NCBI RefSeq assembly: GCF_003813775.1
Contig: NZ_RPDH01000002.1
Location: forward strand, 310,001 to 374,000
Origin: Chitinophaga lutea
GTDB taxonomy: Bacteria > Bacteroidota > Bacteroidia > Chitinophagales > Chitinophagaceae
Direction: 5' to 3'
DNA: 64,000 nt
Under the pieces are notes generated by a model that made no database searches, was not told the DNA's origin, and worked only from the letters and a program-made list of their open reading frames with translations. This document shows positions 17,495-27,689 of this stretch, in pieces. The translations under genes were made by a program, and so were the position numbers. Position 1 is the first letter of the stretch. Every line of letters starts with the position of its first letter.

Positions 17495-18268
17495 TCAAAA
17501 GCCCCGTCTCAGCATTTGCCCGTACGCATCCGGCAGGATGCTGTCTTCAACCGCTTTGGCGGCCTTTTCCACGTCGTACGCAAAACGGATGAACTCCACC
17601 TTTACGGATTCCCGGTGATGAATGGAACTGTTTTCGTCGATGTGCAGCATTACATACCCTCCGCGCGGGTCGCCGTCTTTCGGTTTGCCTACGGAGCCGA
17701 TGTTAATGGCGTGGCGGCATTTGGGCGCTTCGCCGGGCTCCGTGCAAAGGATGCGGTGATACGGTTTATGGGTATGCCCGAAACACAGGATGTCCGCGTC
17801 CGCATCCGTCATAATGCGCAGCATGCTTTTTTCCTCGCGGTCCTCGAAGAGGTATTCGTTGTTCTTACGCGGACTGCCGTGCACCAGCAGGAGGTTCAGC
17901 TTGTCGTTGTTCAGCTGGAACTCCACGCGGATATGCGCCGGAAGCGTCCGCAGGTATTGCCTTTCATCGTCCTGCACTACGGAATTGGTATATGAGATGG
18001 AAATTTTTCCCATCTCCTTTTCTTCATCCGTTTTGTAGGCACAGCCGCATTCGTCGCTGCGGCGGCCGATGCCGAAGTCGTAATTGCCTGCGATGGTGGG
18101 AATGCCCCGCCGGCGGATTTCCCGGATGACCTCGTTGGGCCAGATGTTATATCCCACCAGGTCGCCAAGGCAATAAATAACGTCCGGTTTGCGGGCATCC
18201 ACATCTTTAAAAAATGCTTCCAGTGCCGGGAGATTGGCGTGAATGTCTGAAAAGAGGGCGATTTTCAT
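17495..18268 (-). CDS. Metallophosphoesterase (YfcE/MJ0936-like), ars-operon associated
   Basis: This 257-residue calcineurin-like phosphoesterase starts at the ATG giving MKIALFSDIHANLPALEAFF. The five metal-binding blocks are visible: D-x-H (SDIHAN), GDLVGY, GNYD, a His in LLLVHGSP, and G-H-T-H (CFGHTHKPYH). The substrate is likely a phosphomonoester or phosphodiester. It lies 25 bases after the acr3 stop and before the operon terminator, so it is probably co-expressed with arsenic genes. A metallophosphatase has been noted in other ars operons, but its role is not settled; removal of an arsenate-damaged or phosphorylated metabolite is speculation. The frame extends upstream into acr3, but without conserved sequence. 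Confidence 0.88.
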   Translation of the reverse strand: MKIALFSDIHANLPALEAFFKDVDARKPDVIYCLGDLVGYNIWPNEVIREIRRRGIPTIAGNYDFGIGRRSDECGCAYKTDEEKEMGKISISYTNSVVQDDERQYLRTLPAHIRVEFQLNNDKLNLLLVHGSPRKNNEYLFEDREEKSMLRIMTDADADILCFGHTHKPYHRILCTEPGEAPKCRHAINIGSVGKPKDGDPRGGYVMLHIDENSSIHHRESVKVEFIRFAYDVEKAAKAVEDSILPDAYGQMLRRGF

Positions 18269-18293
18269 AAAAGGTTGCAAGAGTTTTTGAATG

Positions 18294-19385
18294 TTATACA
18301 GATTGTGCCGTTGGTGCCGCTTCGTTGCCATACCAGCGCCTTCGCAGCCAGAACGCCACATTGACCAGGGCGATCAATGCCGGCACTTCCACCAGTGGCC
18401 CTATGACGCCGGCAAATGCCTGCCCGCTGTTGATGCCGAACACACCGATGGCGACGGCTATGGCCAGTTCAAAGTTATTGCCCGCGGCCGTGAAGGCAAT
18501 GGACGCGTTTTTGGAATAATCGGCGCCCAGTGCTTTACCCAATGCGAAACTCACCAGGAACATGATCGCAAAGTATATGGCCAGCGGCACCGCTATCCGT
18601 ACCACATCCATGGGGATCTGTACGATCAGTTCGCCTTTGAGGCTGAACATCACCACGATGGTGAACAGCAGCGCGATCAGCGTGATGGGAGAGATGACTG
18701 GAATGAACTTTTCACGGAACCATTGCTCGCCTTTCAATTTGATGAGCGCCAACCTGCTGATGACACCTGCGGCGAAGGGAATGCCTAAATAGATGGCCAC
18801 GCTTTCCGCGATCTGGCCGATGGTGACGTTCACCTCCAGCCCCTTCATTCCGAACACCGGCGGCAGCACCGTGATGAAAAACCAGGCGTATACACTGTAC
18901 AGCAGCACCTGGAACACGCTGTTGAGGGCCACAAGGCCGGCGGCGTATTCGCGGTTGCCTTCCGCCAGTTCGTTCCACACGATCACCATGGCGATACAAC
19001 GGGCCAGGCCGATCAGTATCAGGCCAATCATGTACTCCGGGTAGCCGTGCAGAAAAAGAACTGCCAGCCCGAACATCAGTACGGGACCGATCACCCAGTT
19101 GAGCAGCAGTGATACACCCAGTATCTTCGTGTTGCTGAACACTTCACCCATCTTCCCGTAATTCACCTTCGCCAGCGGCGGGTACATCATCAGGATGAGA
19201 CCGGCGGCCAGGGGAATATTGGTGGTACCGGAAGAAAAGGTGTTGATGAACGTTGCGGTGGAGGGGATAAAATATCCCAGCCCGACGCCCACCGCCATCG
19301 CGAGGAATATCCAGAGCGTCAGGTAACGGTCGAGGAAGCTGAGTTGTTTTCTGCCGGCAACCGGAGCACATTGATTTGCAGTCAT
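18294..19385 (-). CDS. arsB: Arsenite efflux transporter, ACR3 type
   Basis: This 363-residue inner-membrane carrier extrudes As(III), probably in exchange for protons. About ten transmembrane helices are seen. ACR3-family signatures are present: an early [20 protein letters not shown] block, [19 protein letters not shown], and the helix with the essential Cys in [20 protein letters not shown], plus [20 protein letters not shown] late in the protein. Length fits ACR3 and differs from the larger ArsB/IT type; the symbol arsB is used as in Bacteroidota annotation, acr3 would be equally right. It is 33 bases downstream of arsM and works with it in arsenic detoxification. Confidence 0.95.
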   Translation of the reverse strand: MTANQCAPVAGRKQLSFLDRYLTLWIFLAMAVGVGLGYFIPSTATFINTFSSGTTNIPLAAGLILMMYPPLAKVNYGKMGEVFSNTKILGVSLLLNWVIGPVLMFGLAVLFLHGYPEYMIGLILIGLARCIAMVIVWNELAEGNREYAAGLVALNSVFQVLLYSVYAWFFITVLPPVFGMKGLEVNVTIGQIAESVAIYLGIPFAAGVISRLALIKLKGEQWFREKFIPVISPITLIALLFTIVVMFSLKGELIVQIPMDVVRIAVPLAIYFAIMFLVSFALGKALGADYSKNASIAFTAAGNNFELAIAVAIGVFGINSGQAFAGVIGPLVEVPALIALVNVAFWLRRRWYGNEAAPTAQSV

Positions 19386-19418
19386 ACTGTTTTATTTCTT
19401 TTTAATTCCTTGCAGCCC

Positions 19419-20261
19419 CTAGCAGCAGCCGGAGCCCGGTTCGCAGCAGTCCGCCGCCGGTTTTTCCGCGTACACGGTAATGCTGTAAATACCGGCTTTC
19501 TGTGATTTAAACGCCGCCAGTTCTTCCGGTGAAAGATATTTGTCGAGGATATCGTCCGGGATGATGATGGGTTTCTCTTTCTGGATGGTCACGTTTTTAA
19601 AACCGTTCTGCGCAATCAGTTCCAGGTACATTTCTTTTTGGCTGGCGCCGGACACGCAGCCCGCGTACATTTCAGCGGCCTGCTGCAGGGAAGCGGGCAG
19701 GCTGCCGGTCAGCACCACATCGGAAATACTGAAGTGGCCACCGGGTTTCAGCACCCGGAAGATTTCGGCGAACACACCGTTTTTATTGGGAACGAGGTTC
19801 AGCACGCAGTTGCTCACGATCACATTGGCGAAGTTACTGGTAACGGGCATGTGCTCGATGTCTCCGCTGCGGAATTCCACGTTCTGAAAACCACGCGCTT
19901 CCGCGTTCTTCCGTGCCTTCTCGATCATGGCTTCCGTAAAATCAATCCCGATCACCCGGCCGTCTTCTCCCGCTTCGGCACGGGCGATGAAACAATCGTT
20001 GCCGGCGCCGGAACCGAGGTCGATCACCACGTCGCCTTTTTTGATCTTGGCAAACTGGGTGGGAAGGCCGCATCCAAGCCCGAGATCCGCATCCGGGTTG
20101 TAACCTTCCAGGGTGGTGTAATCTTCACTCATGATATTGTACACATCGGTGGAGCAGCTGCCCGAGCCGCAGCAGGAGCTGGCGTTCGTGTCTTTGTCCT
20201 GCAGGGCGATCTGGGCGTATTTTTCCCTCACCAGCTCTTTTAAATTGTTCGCGTTTTCCAT
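19419..20261 (-). CDS. arsM: Arsenite S-adenosylmethionine methyltransferase
   Basis: This 280-residue enzyme methylates As(III) to mono-, di- and trimethylarsenicals using S-adenosylmethionine. The SAM-binding motif is VIDLGSGAGNDCFIARAEAG (about residue 80). The three Cys positions expected of ArsM are visible in LGLGCGLPTQ, VIVSNCVLNLVP and MYAGCVSGASQ. Further Cys clusters occur at the N-terminus (SSCCGSGSC, about 28-36) and at the very C-terminus (DCCEPGSGCC), typical of bacterial ArsM and likely to bind arsenic or a partner. It is the second gene of the operon, 150 bases after arsR, with an operator-like palindrome in between. Confidence 0.95.
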   Translation of the reverse strand: MENANNLKELVREKYAQIALQDKDTNASSCCGSGSCSTDVYNIMSEDYTTLEGYNPDADLGLGCGLPTQFAKIKKGDVVIDLGSGAGNDCFIARAEAGEDGRVIGIDFTEAMIEKARKNAEARGFQNVEFRSGDIEHMPVTSNFANVIVSNCVLNLVPNKNGVFAEIFRVLKPGGHFSISDVVLTGSLPASLQQAAEMYAGCVSGASQKEMYLELIAQNGFKNVTIQKEKPIIIPDDILDKYLSPEELAAFKSQKAGIYSITVYAEKPAADCCEPGSGCC

Positions 20262-20356
20262 ATTTGAAAGAATTTAAAATTGAAATGATGCCGGTCTAAC
20301 GACCGTTTTGTTATAATTGATGATCGATCAAACTGTGTTGTGCCGGCGATGCATGG

Positions 20357-20393
20357 TGCAATATTTATAATAGTTATATTGCAATATACCGAT
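20357..20393 (-). promoter_or_regulatory. Candidate ArsR operator between arsR and arsM
   Basis: A perfect inverted repeat TGCAATAT (20357-20364) / ATATTGCA (20376-20383) overlaps ATTGCAATATACCGAT (20378-20393). The latter 16-mer recurs with two changes (ATTGCAATATTACGAT) at 20748-20763 just upstream of arsR. Shared sequence at both candidate promoters of the operon is good evidence for a common regulator, most simply the ArsR encoded between them. Confidence 0.6.
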
Positions 20394-20411
20394 GAATCAG
20401 GGCAAATTTTT

Positions 20412-20744
20412 TTAGCAGCAGCTGCCGTCGTTGTTACTGATGTCTGTAAAGAACGTGGCGAAATGCTTCCGGAACTTCTGCCAGTTGCCGGGGTGGATGC
20501 AGTAGCAGACGCTGGTGCCTTCCACGGTGCCCTGGATGAGGCCGACTGCCTTGAGCTCTTTCAGGTGCTGGGAGATGGTCGGTTGGGCGAGGCCCAGTTC
20601 CTCCACCAGGTCGCCGCAGATGCAGGCGTTGATCTTTACCAGGTACTGCAGGATGGCGATCCGGGCGGGATGCGCCAGTGCCTTGGCCATACCGGCGATC
20701 TCATTCTGCTGCTTCGTGAATAAATCTGTTTTTGTAGCTCCCAT
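20412..20744 (-). CDS. arsR: ArsR family arsenic-responsive repressor
   Basis: This 110-residue winged-helix protein begins the arsenic operon and should repress it until As(III) binds. Residues about 15-90 form the HTH_5 domain ([40 protein letters not shown]). In the usual alpha-3 sensing site the C-x-C pair is present as ACICGDL (about residues 41-43), and an extra Cys pair ends the protein (NDGSCC), so a three- or four-thiol As(III) site is plausible. The paired operator-like sites at 20748-20763 and 20357-20393 suggest it controls both itself and arsM. Confidence 0.93.
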   Translation of the reverse strand: MGATKTDLFTKQQNEIAGMAKALAHPARIAILQYLVKINACICGDLVEELGLAQPTISQHLKELKAVGLIQGTVEGTSVCYCIHPGNWQKFRKHFATFFTDISNNDGSCC

Positions 20745-20747
20745 ATG

Positions 20748-20763
20748 ATTGCAATATTACGAT
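20748..20763 (-). promoter_or_regulatory. Candidate ArsR operator upstream of arsR
   Basis: ATTGCAATATTACGAT lies 4 bases before the arsR start codon on the minus strand and nearly repeats the site at 20378-20393. Its position over the leader suits autorepression. Confidence 0.55.
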
Positions 20764-20944
20764 AAAAGGATTACATCCAAAGAAACCGGGAAGAATTTTT
20801 ACAAAAAAATGTGGGGAGTGTGGCCCGCTCTCCCTGAACGCCGGAAGTTGCCGGAGCCACTAACCCGGCAGCGGGGTGGAGAAATTTTACATTGCAACAT
20901 TCAAAAATTCGTTAATTTATCAGGTACATCCAAAAACGACCCCG

Positions 20945-21310
20945 ATGACAACAAGCCTCTTTCTGTAACCTCTTCCCTTTTTTCTCCAGGCATGCCTGTT
21001 CGGACAGACGCCGGCTGAATTTACCGCTAATCAGATCGTAGACTCATCATTGGCATTCTGTGGCGGCGAGGCGCGGCTCGATCAGATAAAATCAGGCATC
21101 ATCAGTTATCTGCTTGTTCAACCGGATGGTACAACAGCCATCGTAAATAATCAACTGAAGACGGGCAAAAAGTATGTTCAATGCATTTTATCCAGAACCC
21201 ATTCTCCCCAGACCACTTTTTTCAACGGAGAAAAAGTCAGCAGGGTCGACGGCAATTCGGTTTTCCACGTTACAGACATCGCGGCAATCGAAGAAGTAAA
21301 ACTCAGAACA
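20945..21310 (+). pseudogene. Remnant of a secreted protein gene, broken by an in-frame stop
   Basis: From ATG 20945 the frame reads MTTSLFL, then TAA at 20966-20968, then continues openly as a signal-peptide-like PLPFFLQACLFGQTPAEF and a plausible mature domain (SLAFCGGEARLDQIKSGIIS, LLVQPDGTTAIVNNQLKTGK, TTFFNGEKVSRVDGNS, DIAAIEEVKL). The open part resembles the N-terminal domain of Bacteroidota periplasmic LolA-like or otherwise unassigned secreted proteins. After about 21310 the sense is lost. The simplest reading is a truncated gene with a nonsense mutation. The family is a guess. Confidence 0.5.
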
Positions 21311-21778
21311 TTCAGGCGCGCCAACGTTTTGCCTTTTTTCGAGGCGGGCGCTGATTTCCGTGCCCACTTCCAGCCCTTTCGCCACGCTGTTCATGCCGCA
21401 GTCAGTCGTATTTAAACAGATAATGGCAGCGCAATCAGTTCTTCGATCGCAGACGGTGGAATGTTTCTTTTGATTTTAGCATATCAGGTAATTCACTGTT
21501 TGAATGATTCAAGTCACCGTAACAAAAATCTCGCGAATCGACATGCCGCCGACGCCTGTGGTTGCGGGTTCTATGCAAGCTGTCAACTGCAGCGCATACC
21601 CCGTGGAAGACTCGCGGACGGGGAATATTTTGGTCATGGCCGGACATTAAATAACAAAACGGATATCCCCAAAATTGCTTCATGGCCGTTCCTTGATATT
21701 GCCAGGTTTTGACTAAATTTTATCATGAATTATAAATTATGCCTGCCGGTCATGGGTAAATGAAAAGAATTTAAATGT
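21311..21778. other. Decayed or non-coding stretch
   Basis: No convincing gene is seen. Short open frames occur, for example a 48-codon plus-strand frame at 21504-21650 (MIQVTVTKISRIDMPPTPVV...) and a minus-strand frame near 21188-21394 (MNSVAKGLEVGTEISARLEK...), both with protein-like composition but no recognisable family. They may be scraps of genes lost together with the pseudogene next to them. The end of this stretch should hold the promoter of the Crp/Fnr gene. Confidence 0.4.
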
Positions 21779-22384
21779 ATGTTTAACATCACAAGCATGC
21801 TCATGACCGAGGAACCGCTCATACAACACATCCTGCGCCACATCCCGCTGGATGAAGCCGAAAAGGCGCTGGTGCTTTCGCTGTTCAGCGAAAAACAGCT
21901 CCCCAAAAAAGCGTACCTGCTGCGCCAGGGGGAGGTATGCAAAACCGAAAACTTCATCGCGGCCGGCTGCATGCGCATGTACTCGACCGATGCAAACGGG
22001 CAGGAACACATCCTGACGTTCGGGGTGGAAGGGTGGTGGATCAGTGATCTCTACAGCTTTTTTACCGGCGCGCCTTCCGCCTACAGCATCGATGCGCTGG
22101 AAGACACGCGCCTGCTCCAGATCACGCGGCCCGCCCTAGAGCGCTTGTACGAAAAGGTGCCGCGGCTCGAACGCTTTTTCAGGATACTGCTGCAGAACGC
22201 TTTTGTAGCCCACCAGCACCGCATTCACCAGAACCTCTCCTTTACCGCCGAACAGCGCTACCTGGAATTCAGGGCCAGATACCCGCTGCTGGAGCAACGC
22301 GTCAGCCAGAAACACCTCGCCGCCTACCTCGGCATTACGCCGGAATTCCTCAGCACCCTGCGGAGAAAACTCGCCCGCCGGTAA
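21779..22384 (+). CDS. Crp/Fnr family transcriptional regulator
   Basis: This 201-residue protein has a cyclic-nucleotide-binding-type beta-roll (about 15-120; KAYLLRQGEVCKTENFIAAG, then GQEHILTFGVEGWWISDLYS) and a short C-terminal helix-turn-helix (LLEQRVSQKHLAAYLGITPE, FLSTLRRKLAR). It is of the group widespread in Bacteroidota that regulates small detoxification or stress operons. Glycine/arginine residues for canonical cAMP binding are not evident, so the effector is unknown. It precedes an ester cyclase and regulator/oxidoreductase genes on the same strand, which are possible targets. Start is ATG 21779; a second ATG lies 7 codons on. Confidence 0.88.
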   Translation: MFNITSMLMTEEPLIQHILRHIPLDEAEKALVLSLFSEKQLPKKAYLLRQGEVCKTENFIAAGCMRMYSTDANGQEHILTFGVEGWWISDLYSFFTGAPSAYSIDALEDTRLLQITRPALERLYEKVPRLERFFRILLQNAFVAHQHRIHQNLSFTAEQRYLEFRARYPLLEQRVSQKHLAAYLGITPEFLSTLRRKLARR

Positions 22385-22458
22385 TTTCTTAAACTGGCTT
22401 ATTTTTTTGCCGCCGCCGCCTTTGTTCCTTTGCAGGTAAAGCAATAACGAAGCAGCAT

Positions 22459-22941
22459 ATGAAAGGCCGTCTATTATTTTTCGCACTGGTAATGGTGCTC
22501 GCATTTTGCCGGCAAACAGTCCGGGCGCAGGAAGCCGCCAACCGGCGGCTGGTGGAAACCTATTTCAACGAAGTATGGAACAAGGGGAAAGTGCAGCTGC
22601 TCGACAGCCTGCTGAGCCCCGGTTATATCAATCACACGCCGTCCGTTCCCTCGCCGCCAAGAGGGCCGGACGGTCTGAAACCCATTGTGCTAGCCATCCG
22701 CAGGGCGTTTCCCGATCTGCATTACACTATTGAAGATATAGTTGTCACCCGTGACAGGGCGGTGGTAAGAGTAATGATGACCGGCACACAAACAGACAGC
22801 CTCTTCGGCATACCACCCACCGGCCGGCGGGTGAAAGTAAACCAGATCAATATCGAGTCCATTCAAAAAGGGAAAATCGCCGAGCATTGGCGGGTAACGG
22901 ACGAGCTGACGCTGATGCGTCAGTTGGGCGTTGTGCCGTAA
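22459..22941 (+). CDS. SnoaL-like ester cyclase family protein, secreted
   Basis: This 160-residue protein has a signal peptide (MKGRLLFFALVMVLAFCRQT, cleavage near VRAQ) followed by one SnoaL/NTF2-like fold domain. Typical features are NRRLVETYFNEVWNKGKVQL, the YINHTPSVPSPPRGPDGLKP block, FPDLHYTIEDIV, GIPPTGRRVKV and the terminal EHWRVTDELTLMRQLGVVP. Family members include polyketide cyclases, but most bacterial ones have no known substrate. It follows the Crp/Fnr gene by 74 bases. Confidence 0.85.
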   Translation: MKGRLLFFALVMVLAFCRQTVRAQEAANRRLVETYFNEVWNKGKVQLLDSLLSPGYINHTPSVPSPPRGPDGLKPIVLAIRRAFPDLHYTIEDIVVTRDRAVVRVMMTGTQTDSLFGIPPTGRRVKVNQINIESIQKGKIAEHWRVTDELTLMRQLGVVP

Positions 22942-22983
22942 AGGTGTAACTTGGCGGTATTATTGTTTGAAGATGGACCCGTC

Positions 22984-23358
22984 ATGAAGAAAAATAACAA
23001 ACCCAAAAGAGGCGAAGAGATCACGACCGGCTACTTTACGTTGTTGGATAAGCATATTGAAGATGTGGTGACAGGCACTGTTCCCAGAATGATGGAGCTG
23101 AATGAGATCGCCGCGGCCTTGTATGTGTCGCACCAGCACCTGTCAGACACTATCAAACGGGAAATGGGGCATCATCCCTGTCATTTTTACGACCTGAAAA
23201 TTATCGACAAGGCCAAACAGCTGTTGCGGGAAACGGCTCTACCGGTTGCGCAGATCGCGTACACGCTCACATACGACCCTTCCAATTTTTCAAAGTTCTT
23301 CAAAAAGTTCACGGGCGAAACGCCGCGTCAGTGGCGGGAAAATAATCCCACCCGCTAA
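22984..23358 (+). CDS. AraC-type helix-turn-helix regulator, DNA-binding domain only
   Basis: This 124-residue protein starts at ATG 22984; an upstream in-frame TTG at 22951 is less likely. It consists almost only of the AraC/XylS double helix-turn-helix (about 30-120): MMELNEIAAALYVSHQHLSD, then LLRETALPVAQIAYTLTYDP and SNFSKFFKKFTGETPRQWRE. It lacks a sensor domain and so resembles MarA/SoxS-sized proteins in layout. It lies 75 bases before the SDR gene, its most likely target. Confidence 0.85.
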   Translation: MKKNNKPKRGEEITTGYFTLLDKHIEDVVTGTVPRMMELNEIAAALYVSHQHLSDTIKREMGHHPCHFYDLKIIDKAKQLLRETALPVAQIAYTLTYDPSNFSKFFKKFTGETPRQWRENNPTR

Positions 23359-23433
23359 AACTTCCGAAAAGTTCACCGTAACAGGCCGTTTGCCTGTACC
23401 GAACTTCGTGGCCTATCATCAAAACTCTTTTTT

Positions 23434-24189
23434 ATGTCAGGAAACGAAGTAAACGGAAAGGTTGTGCTCATTGCCGGCGGCGCGAAAAACCTGGGCGGGC
23501 TGTTAAGCCGCAATTTTGCGAAGAAAGGCGCCAAACTGGCCATCCACTATAACAGTGAAAGTACACGGAAAGTTGCGGAGCAAACGCTGGCCGATGTGCA
23601 CGCGCTCGGTGCGGCGGCTTTTCTTTTCCAGGGTGATCTGACCGACGTAAAGAATATTACCCGGTTCTTCGATGCGGCCATCGGAACATTCGGCGGGGCC
23701 GACATCGCGATCAATACGGTGGGGAAGGTGCTGAAAAAACCATTTACAGACACCACCGAGGCCGAATACGACAGCATGTCCGACATCAATTCCAAGGTCG
23801 CTTATTTTTTCATCCGGGAAGCCGGTAAAAAATTGAACGACCATGGCAGGATCTGTACGATCGTTACCTCCCTGCTGGCCGCTTACACGGGGTATTATTC
23901 CACCTACGGCGGTATGAAAGCGCCGGTGGAACACTTCACCCGCGCGGCGTCCAAAGAATTCGGCGGACGGGGTATTTCCGTAACGGCCGTAGCGCCCGGG
24001 CCAATGGACACACCGTTTTTTTACGGGCAGGAAAGCGAAGAGGCCGTGGCTTATCACAAATCCGCCTCCGCTTTGGGCGGCCTCACCAATATCCGCGATA
24101 TTGCTCCATTGATCGAATTCCTGGTGTCGGACGGCTGGTGGATCACCGGGCAGACCATTTTCGCCAACGGCGGTTACACAACGCGTTAG
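23434..24189 (+). CDS. SDR family oxidoreductase
   Basis: This 251-residue Rossmann-fold short-chain dehydrogenase probably acts on a small carbonyl or alcohol with NAD(P)H. The cofactor motif is the variant VVLIAGGAKNLGGLLSRNFA instead of TGxxxGxG. Further motifs are the NTVG variant of the NNAG block (DIAINTVGKV), the catalytic Ser in CTIVTSLLAAYTG, and YxxxK in STYGGMKAPV. The C-terminal PGPMDTPFF and TGQTIFANGGY blocks fit the classical SDR family. It follows the AraC-type regulator and ends before a terminator. Confidence 0.9.
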   Translation: MSGNEVNGKVVLIAGGAKNLGGLLSRNFAKKGAKLAIHYNSESTRKVAEQTLADVHALGAAAFLFQGDLTDVKNITRFFDAAIGTFGGADIAINTVGKVLKKPFTDTTEAEYDSMSDINSKVAYFFIREAGKKLNDHGRICTIVTSLLAAYTGYYSTYGGMKAPVEHFTRAASKEFGGRGISVTAVAPGPMDTPFFYGQESEEAVAYHKSASALGGLTNIRDIAPLIEFLVSDGWWITGQTIFANGGYTTR

Positions 24190-24226
24190 CACGTGAAGCA
24201 GGTGGGATGAGCGCTGCGCGTTCCAT

Positions 24227-24257
24227 AAAAAGGGCTGGTCGTTGACCGGCCTTTTTT
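24227..24257 (+). terminator. Intrinsic terminator after the SDR gene
   Basis: AAAAAGGGCTGGTC pairs with GACCGGCCTTTTTT with one bulged base and a GTT loop, ending in six T. It lies about 40 bases after the SDR stop. Confidence 0.75.
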
Positions 24258-24367
24258 AATGCGGGGAGTGTACACACCTTCCCCGGATTTAACACAAAGA
24301 TTTTCTGAACATTTTCCCGCCGGATTGTTTTATATTCATTGGTGCCCAGGCAGATCGACTCCCTCTG

Positions 24368-26770
<2,403 letters not shown>

Positions 26771-26801
26771 TCATTTAAGTGTAACGATGTATAAATAAAA
26801 G

Positions 26802-26830
26802 CAGCCTCCGGATAACGGGGGCTGTTTTTG
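26802..26830 (+). terminator. Intrinsic terminator after katG
   Basis: CAGCCTCCG (26802-26810) / CGGGGGCTG (26816-26824) with one T-G wobble, then TTTTTG. It lies about 30 bases after the katG stop. Confidence 0.75.
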
Positions 26831-27033
26831 TTTCCGCGTATCCCGCATGCCGATGCGCCGCAGCCCGGGCCATATCTGCAGGCCCCGGTGGCGGCACATC
26901 TCCCCGATAGTTCTTTTTTCGGGAAAAATTTTTATGTTTACAACAGCGATGACCGGCCGGAGCACGGCTATGTGGACTGATACTTTTAGTTATTTATAAA
27001 TATTTCACCATCAATATCACCGAAGACCAGGAA

Positions 27034-27597
27034 TTGCTCATACTGCAGGTAAAACGGGGAGATAAATACGCCTTCAACCTATTTTTCAAGGAATTTTACG
27101 CACCACTGTTTTATTATTGCCGCCACCTCGTTCAGGACGAAGAGGAGGCCAGGGATATTGTGCTCGGGACTTTTCAGAAGTTCTGGGAGAAACGGGATCG
27201 TATTCAGAATTACCGGAACGCCAGATCGTTCCTCTACCTGGTGGCAAAAAACGCCGGCCTCGACTACCTGAAACAAACAGCGCGGAAGTTAATCCGCCAC
27301 AACGAGTATACCCTGTTATTGCAGGCGGCAGAAACAGACCCTGATTATCTTGCCATGGAATCAGTGATCCTTCAGAGAGTATACCGCGAAGTGGAAAAAC
27401 TGCCCGGCAAATGCAGGAAAGTGTTCGAGCTTTCGTTTCTTGAAGGGAAGTCGATCGATGAAATAGCCGGGATACTCGGTATCTCTCCCGGCAATGTGTC
27501 GAGCCAGCGCTCAAGGGCGCTTCAGCTGCTGCGGATCTCCCTGGCGGATGCCCCGTTGGCGCTGCTTTATCTTTTTCACTCCTTCTTTAACCGGTAA
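27034..27597 (+). CDS. ECF-type RNA polymerase sigma-70 factor
   Basis: This sigma factor, at least 187 residues long, has region 2 (GDKYAFNLFFKEFYAPLFYY, EEEARDIVLGTFQKFWEKR) and region 4 (VEKLPGKCRKVFELSFLEGK, IAGILGISPGNVSSQRSRAL). The frame contains no ATG or GTG near the 5' end. The TTG used here gives MLILQVKRGD, whereas homologues usually have an acidic DEELL-type stretch before it; in-frame codons upstream read NITEDQE, so translation probably starts earlier at a rare codon such as ATC 27010 or ATT 26992. The first in-frame upstream stop is TGA 26950-26952. It heads the locus with FecR, SusC and SusD. Confidence 0.85.
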   Translation: MLILQVKRGDKYAFNLFFKEFYAPLFYYCRHLVQDEEEARDIVLGTFQKFWEKRDRIQNYRNARSFLYLVAKNAGLDYLKQTARKLIRHNEYTLLLQAAETDPDYLAMESVILQRVYREVEKLPGKCRKVFELSFLEGKSIDEIAGILGISPGNVSSQRSRALQLLRISLADAPLALLYLFHSFFNR

Positions 27598-27689
27598 TTC
27601 CTTTCGCCTGGGCATTTATTTCAAAAAAATCTTCTTCTTCTTTTTGATTTCCCGCATACCGTGTCGTATCAGGTAATATCAAGCGCATC

